Origin: Tharpella sp964457755 | Lineage (GTDB): Bacteria > Desulfobacterota > Anaeroferrophillalia > Anaeroferrophillales > Tharpellaceae | NCBI GenBank assembly: GCA_964457755.1 | Contig: CAYWGC010000061.1 | Coordinates: 1-15,208, forward strand | DNA length: 15,208 nucleotides | Direction: 5' to 3' | Shown: in pieces, positions 1 to 7,599 of the stretch | How the letters are laid out: each line of letters starts with the position of its first letter | How positions within the stretch are numbered: the first letter of the stretch is position 1 | Made by a program: the position numbers and the translations under genes | Notes under the pieces: generated by a model | The model's database searches: none | What the model was told of the DNA's origin: nothing | Seen by the model: only the letters and a program-made list of their open reading frames with translations

Positions 1-213
1 ACTGAATTTTTTTCACAATCAAAACCGGGAGACAGATTAAATTTTTCTCTATTGCCTGTTTAGTTAAGTTTTCCAAACTGAAACTGTATGTGAAAATTAT
101 TTGCGCCCTGAGCGGTAGCGAGGAAGTGCCCTTGGGGTATCCCCCGGTTGAGAAAAATAAAATCAGTCCCCTGACGGTAAAAAGCTAACTATAGATCCAC
201 GCTGAGTAGTTAC
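1..213 (+). repeat. MITE-like interspersed repeat, copy 1 (left end off window)
   Basis: This is one of four related non-coding copies in the window (with 3626-3786 inverted, 7822-8064 and 12992-13237). It ends GCTGAGTAGTTAC at 201-213, the inverted form of the GTAACTATTCAGC-type left end seen in copies 3 and 4. The window opens a few dozen bases inside its left end. Inside lie a box ACTGAATTTTTTTCAC, a second box GGGAGACAGATTAAATT, a GC-rich stretch with a GGGG-TAT-CCCC hairpin, and TCAGTCCCCT, which is inverted relative to the first box. By eye it differs from copy 3 at only three internal positions, so both moved recently. It has no meaningful coding capacity and must be mobilised in trans. 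It lies directly upstream of argD and may separate it from genes further upstream. Confidence 0.85.
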
Positions 214-273
214 CATAAATTTAACTTCAGCGTATTCTGGTTTAAAACTGCTTCAACTTAATGAGTGTTGATT

Positions 274-1482
274 ATGAAATCTGATGAGATTTTTGCTTTA
301 AGCGAAAACTATATTGCGCCTACCTATAAACGTTTTCCTGTGGCTCTGGTTCGGGGCGAAGGGGTTAAGGTTTGGGATGCTGAGGATAATGAATACCTCG
401 ATTGCCTGGCCGGGATTGCGGTTTGTAATCTTGGTCATTGCCATCCTCAAGTAAGTGCCGCGATTGCGGCTCAGGCGAGTCGGCTGATGCACGTCTCTAA
501 CCTCTATTACATTGAACCTCAGGCCCAGCTGGCAAAGCTCTTATGCGAGCTCTCTTTTGCGGATAAGGTTTTTTTCTGTAATTCCGGGGCTGAAGCCAAT
601 GAGGCGGCAATTAAACTGGCCCGGCGTTACGGGCATGAGGTTCTGGGGGAGGGTGCGAAACGAATTATTACGATGCACCACTCTTTTCATGGGCGGACCA
701 TGGCGACAATTACGGCTACCGGTCAAAAAAAGGTGCAGACCGGTTATCAGCCTCTGCTTGATGGTTTCGATTATGTCCCATTTAATGATATTGCGGCGGT
801 GGCTGTGGCCATTTCGGAAAAGACCTGTGCCGTTCTCGTAGAACCGGTGCAAGGTGAGGGTGGGATTATTCTGCCGGATGTCGATTATCTTAATCGTTTA
901 CGAGCTCTCTGTGACGAACGCGGGGTTCTCCTGATTTTCGATGAGGTGCAAACCGGAATCGGGCGAACTGGTACTTATTTTGCCCATCAGCATAGTGCTA
1001 TCGTTCCCGATATTATGACTGCGGCCAAAGCTTTAGGTAATGGTTTTCCGATTGGGGCGATGTTGGCCAGTGATCGGGTGATGTCGCATTTTGGTCCAGG
1101 TAGTCACGCCTCAACCTTTGGTGGTAATCCTCTGGCTTGCGCAGCTGCATTAGCCACCCTCGAAACTCTACGGGATGAAAAAATAGTCGATAAAGTTTTT
1201 GAATCGGGTGTTTTTTTACTCGCTGGCCTGAACCGTCTCAAGCTAAGTTTTCCCAAAATTATTGCTGATATCCGCGGGCTTGGTCTGATGGTCGGGGTTG
1301 ATTTAAAGATCCCGGTAGGTGAGGTCGTTGGGGCTTGTCTTAGACGTCGTTTGCTGGTGGGTTCAGCTGGAGATAATACGTTAAGGATTACACCGCCCTT
1401 AATTATTGAAAAAGCGGAGATTGAGACTCTATTGCGAATCTTGACTGAGGTATTGACCGATGTCAAAATCCGACAACCCTAA
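274..1482 (+). CDS. argD: Acetylornithine aminotransferase
   Basis: A PLP-dependent class III aminotransferase of 402 residues, the usual length. It converts N-acetylglutamate 5-semialdehyde and glutamate to N2-acetylornithine in the cytoplasm, and some family members also serve lysine synthesis. Visible motifs are NSGAEANE near residues 103-110 (cofactor phosphate binding), FHGRT from about 138, FDEVQTGIGRTG with the cofactor Asp near 223, and TAAKALGNG with the Schiff-base Lys near 252. STFGGNPLA follows. The ATG at 274 is chosen, but GTG at 265 and TTG at 268 are in frame and no strong ribosome site favours any of them. The 60 bases between repeat copy 1 and the start show no clear promoter. 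The 3' end overlaps argF by 23 bases, so the two are probably translationally coupled. Confidence 0.95.
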   Translation: MKSDEIFALSENYIAPTYKRFPVALVRGEGVKVWDAEDNEYLDCLAGIAVCNLGHCHPQVSAAIAAQASRLMHVSNLYYIEPQAQLAKLLCELSFADKVFFCNSGAEANEAAIKLARRYGHEVLGEGAKRIITMHHSFHGRTMATITATGQKKVQTGYQPLLDGFDYVPFNDIAAVAVAISEKTCAVLVEPVQGEGGIILPDVDYLNRLRALCDERGVLLIFDEVQTGIGRTGTYFAHQHSAIVPDIMTAAKALGNGFPIGAMLASDRVMSHFGPGSHASTFGGNPLACAAALATLETLRDEKIVDKVFESGVFLLAGLNRLKLSFPKIIADIRGLGLMVGVDLKIPVGEVVGACLRRRLLVGSAGDNTLRITPPLIIEKAEIETLLRILTEVLTDVKIRQP

Positions 1483-2398
1483 AAATTTCATTGATCTTGT
1501 CGACTGGTCTCGGAGCGAGCTTGGAGCTCTATTGAATCTGGCGGCGGAACTGAAGCTTGCACCTGAGAAGTTTTCACAGGCTTTGGCTGGGAAAAGTCTC
1601 GCCATGATTTTTAAAAAATCGTCAACCCGGACGCGGGTCTCTTTTGAGGTCGGTATGTTCCAGCTCGGCGGCCAGGCTATTTTTATGAGTTCTGCCAATA
1701 CTCAGGTGGGGCGTGGTGAACCGCTTAAGGATACGGCTCGAGTACTCTCTCGTTATGTTGACGGCATTATGATTCGTACCTTCGATCATATTGAGGTTGA
1801 AACCCTAGCCCAATATGCAACCGTACCGGTGATTAACGGGTTGACTGATTTTCTCCATCCTTGCCAGGTCCTGACTGATATATTTACGATAAAGGAGCGT
1901 CTCGGGTTAGAGCTTAATGCCCTTGACGGTCTTAAGGTCGCTTATATCGGGGATGGCAATAATATGGCCAATTCCTGGATAAATGCGGCTTTACGTTTTG
2001 GTTTTGATTTGAAAATTGCCTGTCCTGCTGGTTATGAGCCCGATGCCCGATTGTTAGCCCAAGTCAACCGGCAATCGTCCGGTAGTGGTCGAGTGGTGGT
2101 TGTTCTTGATCCCTTGGCAGCTGTTAAAGGAGCTAAGGTTTTAAATACTGATGTCTGGGCCAGCATGGGCCAGGAAGATGAAGCCCGTGCGCGACGCCAG
2201 GTTTTTGCCGGTTATCAGATCAATGATAAATTACTTAATGTTGCGGCACCGGATTTGTTGGTTATGCACTGTCTCCCGGCCCATCGTGGTGAAGAGATTA
2301 CGGCTGAAGTCTTTGAGCGTTATCAGGATTTGATTTTTACCCAGGCAGAAAATCGCCTGCATGTGCAGAAAGCTTTATTAGTAACTTTGTTGTCTTGA
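1460..2398 (+). CDS. argF: Ornithine carbamoyltransferase
   Basis: This enzyme transfers the carbamoyl group from carbamoyl phosphate to ornithine, giving citrulline, the step before ArgG. At 312 residues it is a normal-length anabolic enzyme. The carbamoyl-phosphate loop STRTR is at residues 55-59, HPCQ at 133-136, and the ornithine-binding HCLPAHRGEE begins at 270. DVWASMG (from about 231) is the SMG-loop motif that marks ornithine rather than aspartate transcarbamylases. The start codon lies inside the end of argD, with a TGAGG-like site 5' of it. argG follows after 25 bases. No truncation or unusual residues were seen. Confidence 0.95.
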   Translation: MSKSDNPKNFIDLVDWSRSELGALLNLAAELKLAPEKFSQALAGKSLAMIFKKSSTRTRVSFEVGMFQLGGQAIFMSSANTQVGRGEPLKDTARVLSRYVDGIMIRTFDHIEVETLAQYATVPVINGLTDFLHPCQVLTDIFTIKERLGLELNALDGLKVAYIGDGNNMANSWINAALRFGFDLKIACPAGYEPDARLLAQVNRQSSGSGRVVVVLDPLAAVKGAKVLNTDVWASMGQEDEARARRQVFAGYQINDKLLNVAAPDLLVMHCLPAHRGEEITAEVFERYQDLIFTQAENRLHVQKALLVTLLS

Positions 2399-2423
2399 TT
2401 TGACAAATTTGGAGGTTTTTATC

Positions 2424-3629
2424 ATGAGTGATATCAAAAAAATTGTTCTGGCTTACTCGGGTGGTCTTGATACCTCGGTAATTTTAACCTGGTTGAAAGA
2501 AAAATATAATTGTGAAGTTATTGCTTTTGCAGCCGATGTCGGTTTAGGGGCTGAACTTGACGGAATTGAGGAGAAGGCCCTTAAGACTGGGGCCTCAAAG
2601 ATGTATGTCGAAGATCTGCGGGAAGAGTTTGTGCGAGACTTTGTTTTTCCGATATTTCGCGCTAATGCTATCTATGAGGGCGTTTATCTTTTAGGTACCT
2701 CAATTGCCAGGCCCCTTATTGCCAAACGTCAAATTGAGATTGCGCGTCTTGAAGGTGCCGATGCTGTGGCCCATGGTGCCACCGGTAAAGGCAACGATCA
2801 AGTCCGTTTTGAGCTGACTTTTTATGGTATGGAACCGCAAATTAAGGTCATTGCACCCTGGCGTAGTGATTGGGGCTTAAATTCCCGGGAAAAACTTATA
2901 GACTACGCTAAAAAACATAATATTCCGATTCCGGTTTCCAAGGATAAGCCTTATAGTTCCGACTGCAATCTTTTGCACATAAGTTTTGAGGGTGGGGTTT
3001 TGGAAGATCCATGGCGCGAACCCGACGAAGATATGTTTCAGCTTTCGGTATCACCGGAAAAGGCTCCGGATCAGGCTACCTATTGTGAGATTGATTTTGT
3101 CAAGGGCGATCCGGTTGCGGTTGATGGGGTAAAACTTAGTCCAGCCGCTCTTTTGACTCGCCTCAATGAACTTGGTGGAGCTAACGGTATTGGTCGTGTC
3201 GATATGGTTGAGAACCGTTTTGTCGGTATGAAGTCGCGGGGGGTTTATGAAACTCCGGGCGGCACCATCCTTTTTAATGGACGCCGGGCGGTGGAGTCTT
3301 TGACCATGGATAGAGATGAAATGCATTTGCGCGACTCTTTGATTCCTGAATATGCGCGCATGGTCTATAACGGTTTCTGGTTTGCGCCGGAACGTGAAGC
3401 TCTCCAGGCACTGGTTGACAAAACTCAGGAAAATGTCACCGGTACGGTCAGGCTCAAGCTCTACAAAGGTAACTGTATTGTGGTTGGTCGTAAATCCCCG
3501 GTCTCACTCTATCAGCCTGAAATGGCAACGTTTGAAGAGGACATGGTTTACAACCAGTTCGATGCTGAAGGTTTCATCCAGCTCCAATCGTTGCGCTTGA
3601 GAGCCCGCGCGGCTTTAAATAAAAGCTGA
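2424..3629 (+). CDS. argG: Argininosuccinate synthase
   Basis: ATP-dependent condensation of citrulline and aspartate to argininosuccinate. The 401-residue protein has the N-type pyrophosphatase loop AYSGGLDTS at residues 10-18 and the family segment GATGKGNDQVRFE near 120-130. An open frame extends upstream to 2400, but ATG 2424 is chosen because GGAGG at 2411-2415 sits eight bases before it. It is the third gene of the arg block. Its stop codon (3627-3629) overlaps the terminal inverted repeat of repeat copy 2, so the element landed at the very end of the gene and may have supplied the present stop. The protein length is ordinary, so function should be intact. The partner lyase ArgH is encoded about 5.3 kb downstream instead of next door. 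Confidence 0.96.
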   Translation: MSDIKKIVLAYSGGLDTSVILTWLKEKYNCEVIAFAADVGLGAELDGIEEKALKTGASKMYVEDLREEFVRDFVFPIFRANAIYEGVYLLGTSIARPLIAKRQIEIARLEGADAVAHGATGKGNDQVRFELTFYGMEPQIKVIAPWRSDWGLNSREKLIDYAKKHNIPIPVSKDKPYSSDCNLLHISFEGGVLEDPWREPDEDMFQLSVSPEKAPDQATYCEIDFVKGDPVAVDGVKLSPAALLTRLNELGGANGIGRVDMVENRFVGMKSRGVYETPGGTILFNGRRAVESLTMDRDEMHLRDSLIPEYARMVYNGFWFAPEREALQALVDKTQENVTGTVRLKLYKGNCIVVGRKSPVSLYQPEMATFEEDMVYNQFDAEGFIQLQSLRLRARAALNKS

Positions 3630-3786
3630 CTACTCAGTGTGGATCTATAGTTTGCTTTTTAGCGTTAGGGGACTGATTTTATTTTTCTCAATCGGGGCGC
3701 AAATAATTTTCACATAAAGCTTCAGTTTGGAAAACTTAACTAAACAAGCAATAGAGAAAAATTTAATCTGTCTCCCGATTTTGAAA
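3626..3786 (-). repeat. MITE-like repeat, copy 2 (inverted, degenerate)
   Basis: Read on the minus strand this matches copies 1, 3 and 4 but is more diverged. It lacks about 33 bases of the GC-rich centre: the sequence jumps from the TTGAG side straight to GCGCAAATAATT, and the loss is bracketed by GGG runs. The end lying on argG reads ACTACTCAG (3629-3637), the inverse of CTGAGTAGT in copy 1. Similarity stops near 3786, before the AGGGGACTGA box, so the far end is missing or replaced. It could act as a structured 3' end for the argDFG transcript, but no U-tract terminator is evident. Confidence 0.8.
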
Positions 3787-3857
3787 AGCTGAGTCTGCCG
3801 CAGAACCACTTTAAAGCACCAGCAAAAAGCTTGAACTTTGCTTCGCCCTCTGTAACT

Positions 3858-3913
3858 GGGGACAGAATTAAATACTGTCCCCACATCGAGACAGTATGGA
3901 AATCCAATCTGTC
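3858..3913. repeat. Two REP-like palindromes
   Basis: The first is a perfect 8-bp inverted repeat, GGGGACAG at 3858-3865 and CTGTCCCC at 3875-3882, separated by nine A/T-rich bases. The second, weaker one pairs GACAG at 3890-3894 with CTGTC at 3909-3913. The arm sequence resembles the GGGGACTGA and GGGAGACAGA boxes inside the MITE-like copies, so all may belong to one REP-type family. No transposase of the REP-associated (Y1, RAYT) type is present in the window. There is no T-run after the hairpins, so a Rho-independent terminator is not supported. I recognise nothing in the preceding stretch, 3787-3857. Confidence 0.6.
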
Positions 3914-3965
3914 TTCCAGATTATAGGATGGTATAACTCGCTGTGTCAATCAACTCCAAGAGTAA
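3897..3965 (+). pseudogene. 3' fossil of a GxxExxY gene
   Basis: One frame ends with residues DGITRCVNQLQE followed by TAA at 3963-3965. This resembles the C-terminal DGIKRxVN form seen in many GxxExxY (PDDEXK_3) proteins. A TAG at 3924-3926 sits where that family often has Lys before DGI. Directly after the stop comes a short tandem array of CTCTGC units (3967-3991), the same arrangement as at the right end of the complete cassette near 8150. Only about 23 codons can be read, so this rests on pattern recall and on the parallel with the second locus. No 5' part is visible. Confidence 0.42.
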
Positions 3966-3966
3966 T

Positions 3967-3991
3967 CTCTGCCACTCTGCGTCTCTGCGGG
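3967..3991. repeat. Short degenerate CTCTGC tandem array
   Basis: Three units, CTCTGCCA, CTCTGCGT and CTCTGCGG, follow immediately after the stop of the GxxExxY fossil. They resemble in layout, not in sequence, the decamer array ending the cassette at 8151-8180. Probably the right terminus of a decayed sister cassette inserted just upstream of lspA. Confidence 0.5.
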
Positions 3992-4026
3992 AGAAAAGGT
4001 TTTTTTCTTTTTCCGGGAAGTCAAGC

Positions 4027-4518
4027 ATGACCTGGTTATTGTTACTGGTCGTTGTGATGACAGTGTTTTTAGACTTGTGGACGAAATCATTGGCTTTGCA
4101 ATATCTTTCTCCAGTCTATTCGAAAAAAATAATTGATGGGTTCTTCTCGTTAACACTGGTTATGAACTCCGGCGTTGCTTTTGGTTTATTCAACGGGATC
4201 GAGAGTTCAATTAAATCTTATGTATTGTTTTCACTCTCTGGAGTCACGGTTGCTTTGGTTATTTTCTACTATTTTTACGAAAAATCTCTGCAGTTTGGAG
4301 CCCGTTTGGGTTTAGCCCTGGTTATTGGTGGGGCATTTGGTAATATGATTGACCGCTGGCGTTTTCAAAAAGTTGTCGATTTTCTTGATTTCTACTGGCA
4401 AGGTTACCACTGGCCCGCCTTTAACATTGCCGATTGCGCGATTAGTATCGGTGTTATGATTCTTTTGCTTGATGCCCTTATAGGAATGCGACGACAAGAT
4501 GCATCCAATACTTCTTAA
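4027..4518 (+). CDS. lspA: Prolipoprotein signal peptidase (signal peptidase II)
   Basis: An inner-membrane aspartyl protease that removes the signal peptide from diacylglyceryl-prolipoproteins after Lgt has acted. The 163-residue protein has four hydrophobic segments and the conserved blocks MNSGVAFGLF (46-55), GGAFGNMIDR (101-110) and AFNIADCAIS (131-140). The two catalytic aspartates are therefore D109 and D136. The open frame runs upstream to 3943, but those 28 codons read through the CTCTGC array and the fossil GxxExxY end. ATG 4027 gives the normal family start and has GGGAAG about five bases upstream. It overlaps lgt by 20 bases, coupling two consecutive enzymes of one pathway. Confidence 0.94.
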   Translation: MTWLLLLVVVMTVFLDLWTKSLALQYLSPVYSKKIIDGFFSLTLVMNSGVAFGLFNGIESSIKSYVLFSLSGVTVALVIFYYFYEKSLQFGARLGLALVIGGAFGNMIDRWRFQKVVDFLDFYWQGYHWPAFNIADCAISIGVMILLLDALIGMRRQDASNTS

Positions 4519-5260
4519 AATTGGTCCCCTGACCCTTCATACTTATGGCTTTTTTGTCGCTTTGGGTTTTTTGCTGGCGTTGTTGTGGACCCATAAAGAG
4601 AGTCTTCGTCGTGGTCTCGACCCTGAGATCTTTCATGATCTCTTTTTTTATGTCGTTGTCTCAGCTCTGGTTGGAGCGCGAGTCTTTTATGTTGTCTTAA
4701 ATTTTTCCTATTATCGCAGTGACCCCCTTGCTGCCTTACGTCTCTGGGAGGGTGGGCTGGTTTTTTATGGCGGTTTTATCTTCGCCATACCGGTTTTTCT
4801 CTGGCGTATCCGGCGTTGGCAGCACCCGGTTTTAGAAGTTTTAGACGTAGCTGCTCCGGCTCTGGTTCTGGCGCAGGCAATCGGCCGTCTGGGCTGTTTG
4901 TCAGCAGGTTGTTGTTACGGTAAGGCGTGTAATAATTTTTTTGCATTAACCTTTACAGACAGCTTGAGCCAAGCCCCGTTACATCAAGCGTTGCATCCTA
5001 CACAAATTTATCACTCGTTGGCAGATCTTATAATTTTTCTTTTTTTGGTGATGCTGTCACGCTCTTTGGTCCGACGTGGAACATTGGTGGTTGGCTATCT
5101 GATTGGTTACGGTGTTTTGCGTTTCACGGTTGAATTTTGGCGTGGCGATCCTCGTGGTTTTTTAGCTGGATTTTCGACTTCGCAATGGATTAGTTTAGCC
5201 TTGGTTTTTTGCGGATTAATAATTTGGTTTTTCAAAGTTAGGAAGGAAGCTTTTGTATAA
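4499..5260 (+). CDS. lgt: Prolipoprotein diacylglyceryl transferase
   Basis: An inner-membrane enzyme that transfers diacylglycerol from phosphatidylglycerol to the lipobox cysteine, the first step of lipoprotein maturation. It has 253 residues with about seven hydrophobic stretches. Recognisable blocks are RLWEGGLVFYGGFI (81-94), AIGRLGCLSAGCCYGK (127-142, signature Arg at 130), LHPTQIY and LRFTVEFWRGDPRG near the C-terminus. The E. coli HGG is YGG here, and the N and E of the E. coli GRxGNFxNGE signature are cysteines. This GC/AGCCYG form is common outside gammaproteobacteria, so activity is still expected. The gene starts inside lspA, and its last codons carry the ribosome site of maf. Confidence 0.94.
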   Translation: MHPILLKIGPLTLHTYGFFVALGFLLALLWTHKESLRRGLDPEIFHDLFFYVVVSALVGARVFYVVLNFSYYRSDPLAALRLWEGGLVFYGGFIFAIPVFLWRIRRWQHPVLEVLDVAAPALVLAQAIGRLGCLSAGCCYGKACNNFFALTFTDSLSQAPLHQALHPTQIYHSLADLIIFLFLVMLSRSLVRRGTLVVGYLIGYGVLRFTVEFWRGDPRGFLAGFSTSQWISLALVFCGLIIWFFKVRKEAFV

Positions 5261-5843
5261 AACTATTGCTTCTCTGATTTTAGCCTCGCAATCACCGCGT
5301 CGACATCAACTTTTAAGCCAGATGGGGATCAAATACACGCTTGCGAGAGCCGATATTGAAGAGATTCAAAAATCTTTTGAAACGGCACCCGATTTCGTTA
5401 TTCGTATGGCGCAGGAAAAAGCTCTTGCTGTAGCATCGGATTATTTCGATGCCTGGATTTTGACGGCTGATACTATTGTTGTTCTTGATGATGAAATCTT
5501 GGGTAAGCCAATCAGCGAGCCTGATGCATGTACAATGTTGTCTCGTTTAGCAGGGCGCTGGCATCATGTTTTTACTGCTTTTACATTGCAAAATATGGCT
5601 TTATCTACGATACTTTCTCAAGTCGATTCAAGTCGGGTTAAAATCTCTCCGCTGAGTAAGCCCACTATTGCTGCTTATGTTGCTAGTGGTGAACCTCTCG
5701 ATAAAGCCGGTTCCTATGCAGTTCAAGGAATTGGTGGAGCCTTTGTTGAGGCTATTGAAGGATCACCTACCACGGTTATCGGACTCCCTTTGCATCTTGT
5801 TATTGAACAACTTTCAGCCAATAAAATAATTTCCTTAAAATAG
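5253..5843 (+). CDS. maf: Maf-like nucleotide pyrophosphatase
   Basis: A Maf/Ham1-superfamily protein of 196 residues. Members hydrolyse nucleoside triphosphates, often dTTP, UTP or modified bases, to monophosphates and pyrophosphate, as house-cleaning enzymes. Seen are ASQSPRR (11-17), TADTIVV with the metal-binding Asp near 73, GKP near 84-86, and a C-terminal segment from DKAGSYAVQG to VIGLPL. The exact substrate cannot be fixed from sequence alone. The start is TTG at 5253, supported by GGAAGG just upstream inside the lgt end, and the frames overlap by eight bases. The stop is followed after only six bases by the left end of the GxxExxY cassette, which separates maf from its likely former neighbour yggS. 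Confidence 0.92.
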   Translation: MYKTIASLILASQSPRRHQLLSQMGIKYTLARADIEEIQKSFETAPDFVIRMAQEKALAVASDYFDAWILTADTIVVLDDEILGKPISEPDACTMLSRLAGRWHHVFTAFTLQNMALSTILSQVDSSRVKISPLSKPTIAAYVASGEPLDKAGSYAVQGIGGAFVEAIEGSPTTVIGLPLHLVIEQLSANKIISLK

Positions 5844-5849
5844 TTTTAG

Positions 5850-5879
5850 AACCACAAATGGACACAAATGAACCCAAAT
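5850..5879. repeat. Left inverted terminus of the GxxExxY cassette
   Basis: Three decamer-like units, AACCACAAAT, GGACACAAAT and GAACCCAAAT, form this end. Its reverse complement recurs at 8151-8180. The outer 20 bases match at 19 positions and the whole 30 at about 26. The ATG of the GxxExxY gene (5858) lies inside this array, so the terminus also supplies the translation start. Confidence 0.8.
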
Positions 5880-6166
5880 ATTTGTTAAAAGATGAGACTT
5901 ATCAGATTGTTGGTTGTGCTTTAGAGATTCTCAATACACTTGGTCATGGTCTCTTGGAAAAGCCATATGAAAATGCTTTGGTTACCGAATTCCGTTTACG
6001 TAATATTTCCTTTGTCCAGCAGCCTCGTTTTGATGTTATCTATAAAAATGTAAAAGTTGGTGAATATATTCCAGACCTGATAGTCTATAATCAGATTGTT
6101 GTGGATACTAAAATAATTGAAAATATTACTGACCATGAGTATGGCCAGATGTTAAACTATTTGTAA
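5858..6166 (+). pseudogene. GxxExxY protein, 5' part (gene split by insertion)
   Basis: The first about 101 codons of a GxxExxY-family gene (PDDEXK_3, a predicted PD-(D/E)xK nuclease-like fold of unproven function). The name motif is GLLEKPY near residues 31-37. PDLIV and VDTK further on fit the D...(D/E)xK core. The frame runs through QMLNYL and stops at TAA 6164-6166, which belongs to the inserted repeat. The missing C-terminus is found intact at 8062-8151, beyond a MITE-like copy and an IS110 element. Joined at the LNYL codons, the two parts give about 127 residues, the normal family length. The truncated product lacks the last quarter and is probably inactive. No Shine-Dalgarno is evident; the start sits in the decamer array. 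Confidence 0.85.
6155..6162. other. Target site duplication, left copy (AACTATTT)
   Basis: AACTATTT here and at 8065-8072 flanks repeat copy 3. It is part of the Asn-Tyr-Leu codons of the GxxExxY gene and occurs once in the reconstructed uninterrupted gene. Copy 4 is bracketed by AACTATTT (12984-12991) and AACTAATT (13238-13245), again eight bases. Confidence 0.75.
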
Positions 6167-6215
6167 CTTCTAAGTAACGGTTTTTAAGTATTTGAAATCA
6201 TACAACTGATTTTTA

Positions 6216-7562
6216 CTATTGCGGTACCATCTTAAAGCCTAAGCTTTTTGCTTTTTTATGTAAATTTTTGACAATTCGTTCACGATATTTTTCTTCGTAG
6301 TAATTTTGCCCCTGATCGACATACTCCGTTCCATATTTTAACATGGAGTATACAAGACGGGCAATTTTGTGGGCTGTAGCTGTAATTGCTTTTGGTGCAC
6401 CAAGTTGAGATCTTTTCCGTCTGTAGAAAGCTCCGAGTGCGCTTTTTGACTTCGTAAGAGAATAAGCTGCCATCCTGAATGCCATAGCAGCACGGTTGGC
6501 ACTTGTTTTAGTCTTACTACTGAGGATCTTGCCACCTGAAATTTTATTGCCAGGAGACAAACCAAGCCAGGATGCAAAATTTTTAACCGTCGGCCACGCC
6601 GACATATCAGTTCCAATTTCTGAAATTATTTTTAACGCAGTTATTTCTTTGACTCCGTCAATCTTTGTAATGTCAGTTCCAGTGATGTTGTATAGATTCT
6701 CTCTGGCATCAAATGGCAACGCTTTGTCTTTTCTTCTAGTACTGCGTTTTTGGGGAGGTAAGTCATCAAGGTTTTCCGGACCTTCGATTGCGTCCAGTGT
6801 CGTGGCAATTGTTTGGTTGCAATCTGAAATTTGACGTTGATAAAAATCATATAGTTCAACTGCTTGACGAAGAGAAAAAAGATGTTCTTTTTTATAATGT
6901 CCTTTTAAAGATTTTGCGATAATTTCTTCGCTATTTTTACAATTGCCATCTCGGTGCCTCGCAAGTATCTCTGGATTTTGTTGACCACTTAAAATTGAAC
7001 GGATGATTGTCATACCTGTTTTGCCAGTGATATCTGAAACTACATTGTCCAGCAACAGATTCATCTGCCGTAGAGCTTTTTGCATATGTTGAATGTGAGT
7101 GGCGGCACTTTGAACCAGCATGGCTCGCTGTCGCATATAGGTTCGAAAAGCACAGATTTTTGAAGATGGACGAAATGCACCTCTCAGTAAGCCAAAGCTG
7201 TGAAGTTGTTGTAACCATTGACAATCTAAAACATCAGTTTTGCGACCGGGAACATTTTTTAAATGACGAGGATTTACTAAAAACACTTCAAATCCTCGTT
7301 CTTCTAAGACTTCAAAGGCCGGAATCCAATATACACCGGTGGATTCCATTGCTATGGTTGATATACCAATCTTCTTTAACCAATCTGCCATATGCTCTAA
7401 GTCTGCGGTAAAACAAGAATATTCTCTTATAGGTCTATCATCAAGACTGGGTGGAACAGCGACAAAATGGGATGTAGAACCAATGTCAATACCAGCAGCA
7501 TAAAGATTGACTTGCTTGAGATGATCTTGTAGACGTTTTTTGTTGCGAGCTTTACGTTTCAT
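6216..7562 (-). CDS. IS110-family transposase (RuvC-like DEDD plus C-terminal Tnp domain)
   Basis: A 448-residue RNA-guided recombinase of the IS110 family. The N-terminal RuvC-like domain has GIDIGS (D26), MESTGVYW (E73) and KTDVLDCQWL (D110, D113), which make up the DEDD set. A central helical region follows. The C-terminal Transposase_20-type domain includes EIGTDMSAWPTVKNFASWLG and SPGNKISGGK, with the likely catalytic serine at S342. The start at 7562 is supported by GGAGG eight bases upstream on the minus strand. The frame is intact with no stops, so the element may still be active. Its orientation opposes all surrounding genes. The downstream non-coding end is only about 45 bases. Confidence 0.93.
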   Translation of the reverse strand: MKRKARNKKRLQDHLKQVNLYAAGIDIGSTSHFVAVPPSLDDRPIREYSCFTADLEHMADWLKKIGISTIAMESTGVYWIPAFEVLEERGFEVFLVNPRHLKNVPGRKTDVLDCQWLQQLHSFGLLRGAFRPSSKICAFRTYMRQRAMLVQSAATHIQHMQKALRQMNLLLDNVVSDITGKTGMTIIRSILSGQQNPEILARHRDGNCKNSEEIIAKSLKGHYKKEHLFSLRQAVELYDFYQRQISDCNQTIATTLDAIEGPENLDDLPPQKRSTRRKDKALPFDARENLYNITGTDITKIDGVKEITALKIISEIGTDMSAWPTVKNFASWLGLSPGNKISGGKILSSKTKTSANRAAMAFRMAAYSLTKSKSALGAFYRRKRSQLGAPKAITATAHKIARLVYSMLKYGTEYVDQGQNYYEEKYRERIVKNLHKKAKSLGFKMVPQ

Positions 7563-7599
7563 TATTCAGGCCTCCATCAAATGATTTCAGCACTTTGGG

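Noticed and set aside
214..273. Promoter or ARG box upstream of argD
   Set aside because: No convincing -35/-10 pair or ARG-box palindrome could be seen in the 60 bases.
3858..3882. Rho-independent terminator after argG
   Set aside because: A perfect hairpin is present but its arms are REP-like and no T-run follows.
3645..3949. Two minus-strand open frames between argG and lspA
   Set aside because: They are made from repeat copy 2, REP-like palindromes and the fossil region, and their peptides resemble nothing I recognise.
3943..4026. 28-codon N-terminal extension of LspA
   Set aside because: It translates the fossil cassette end and the CTCTGC array; the family start and a purine-rich site fit ATG 4027.
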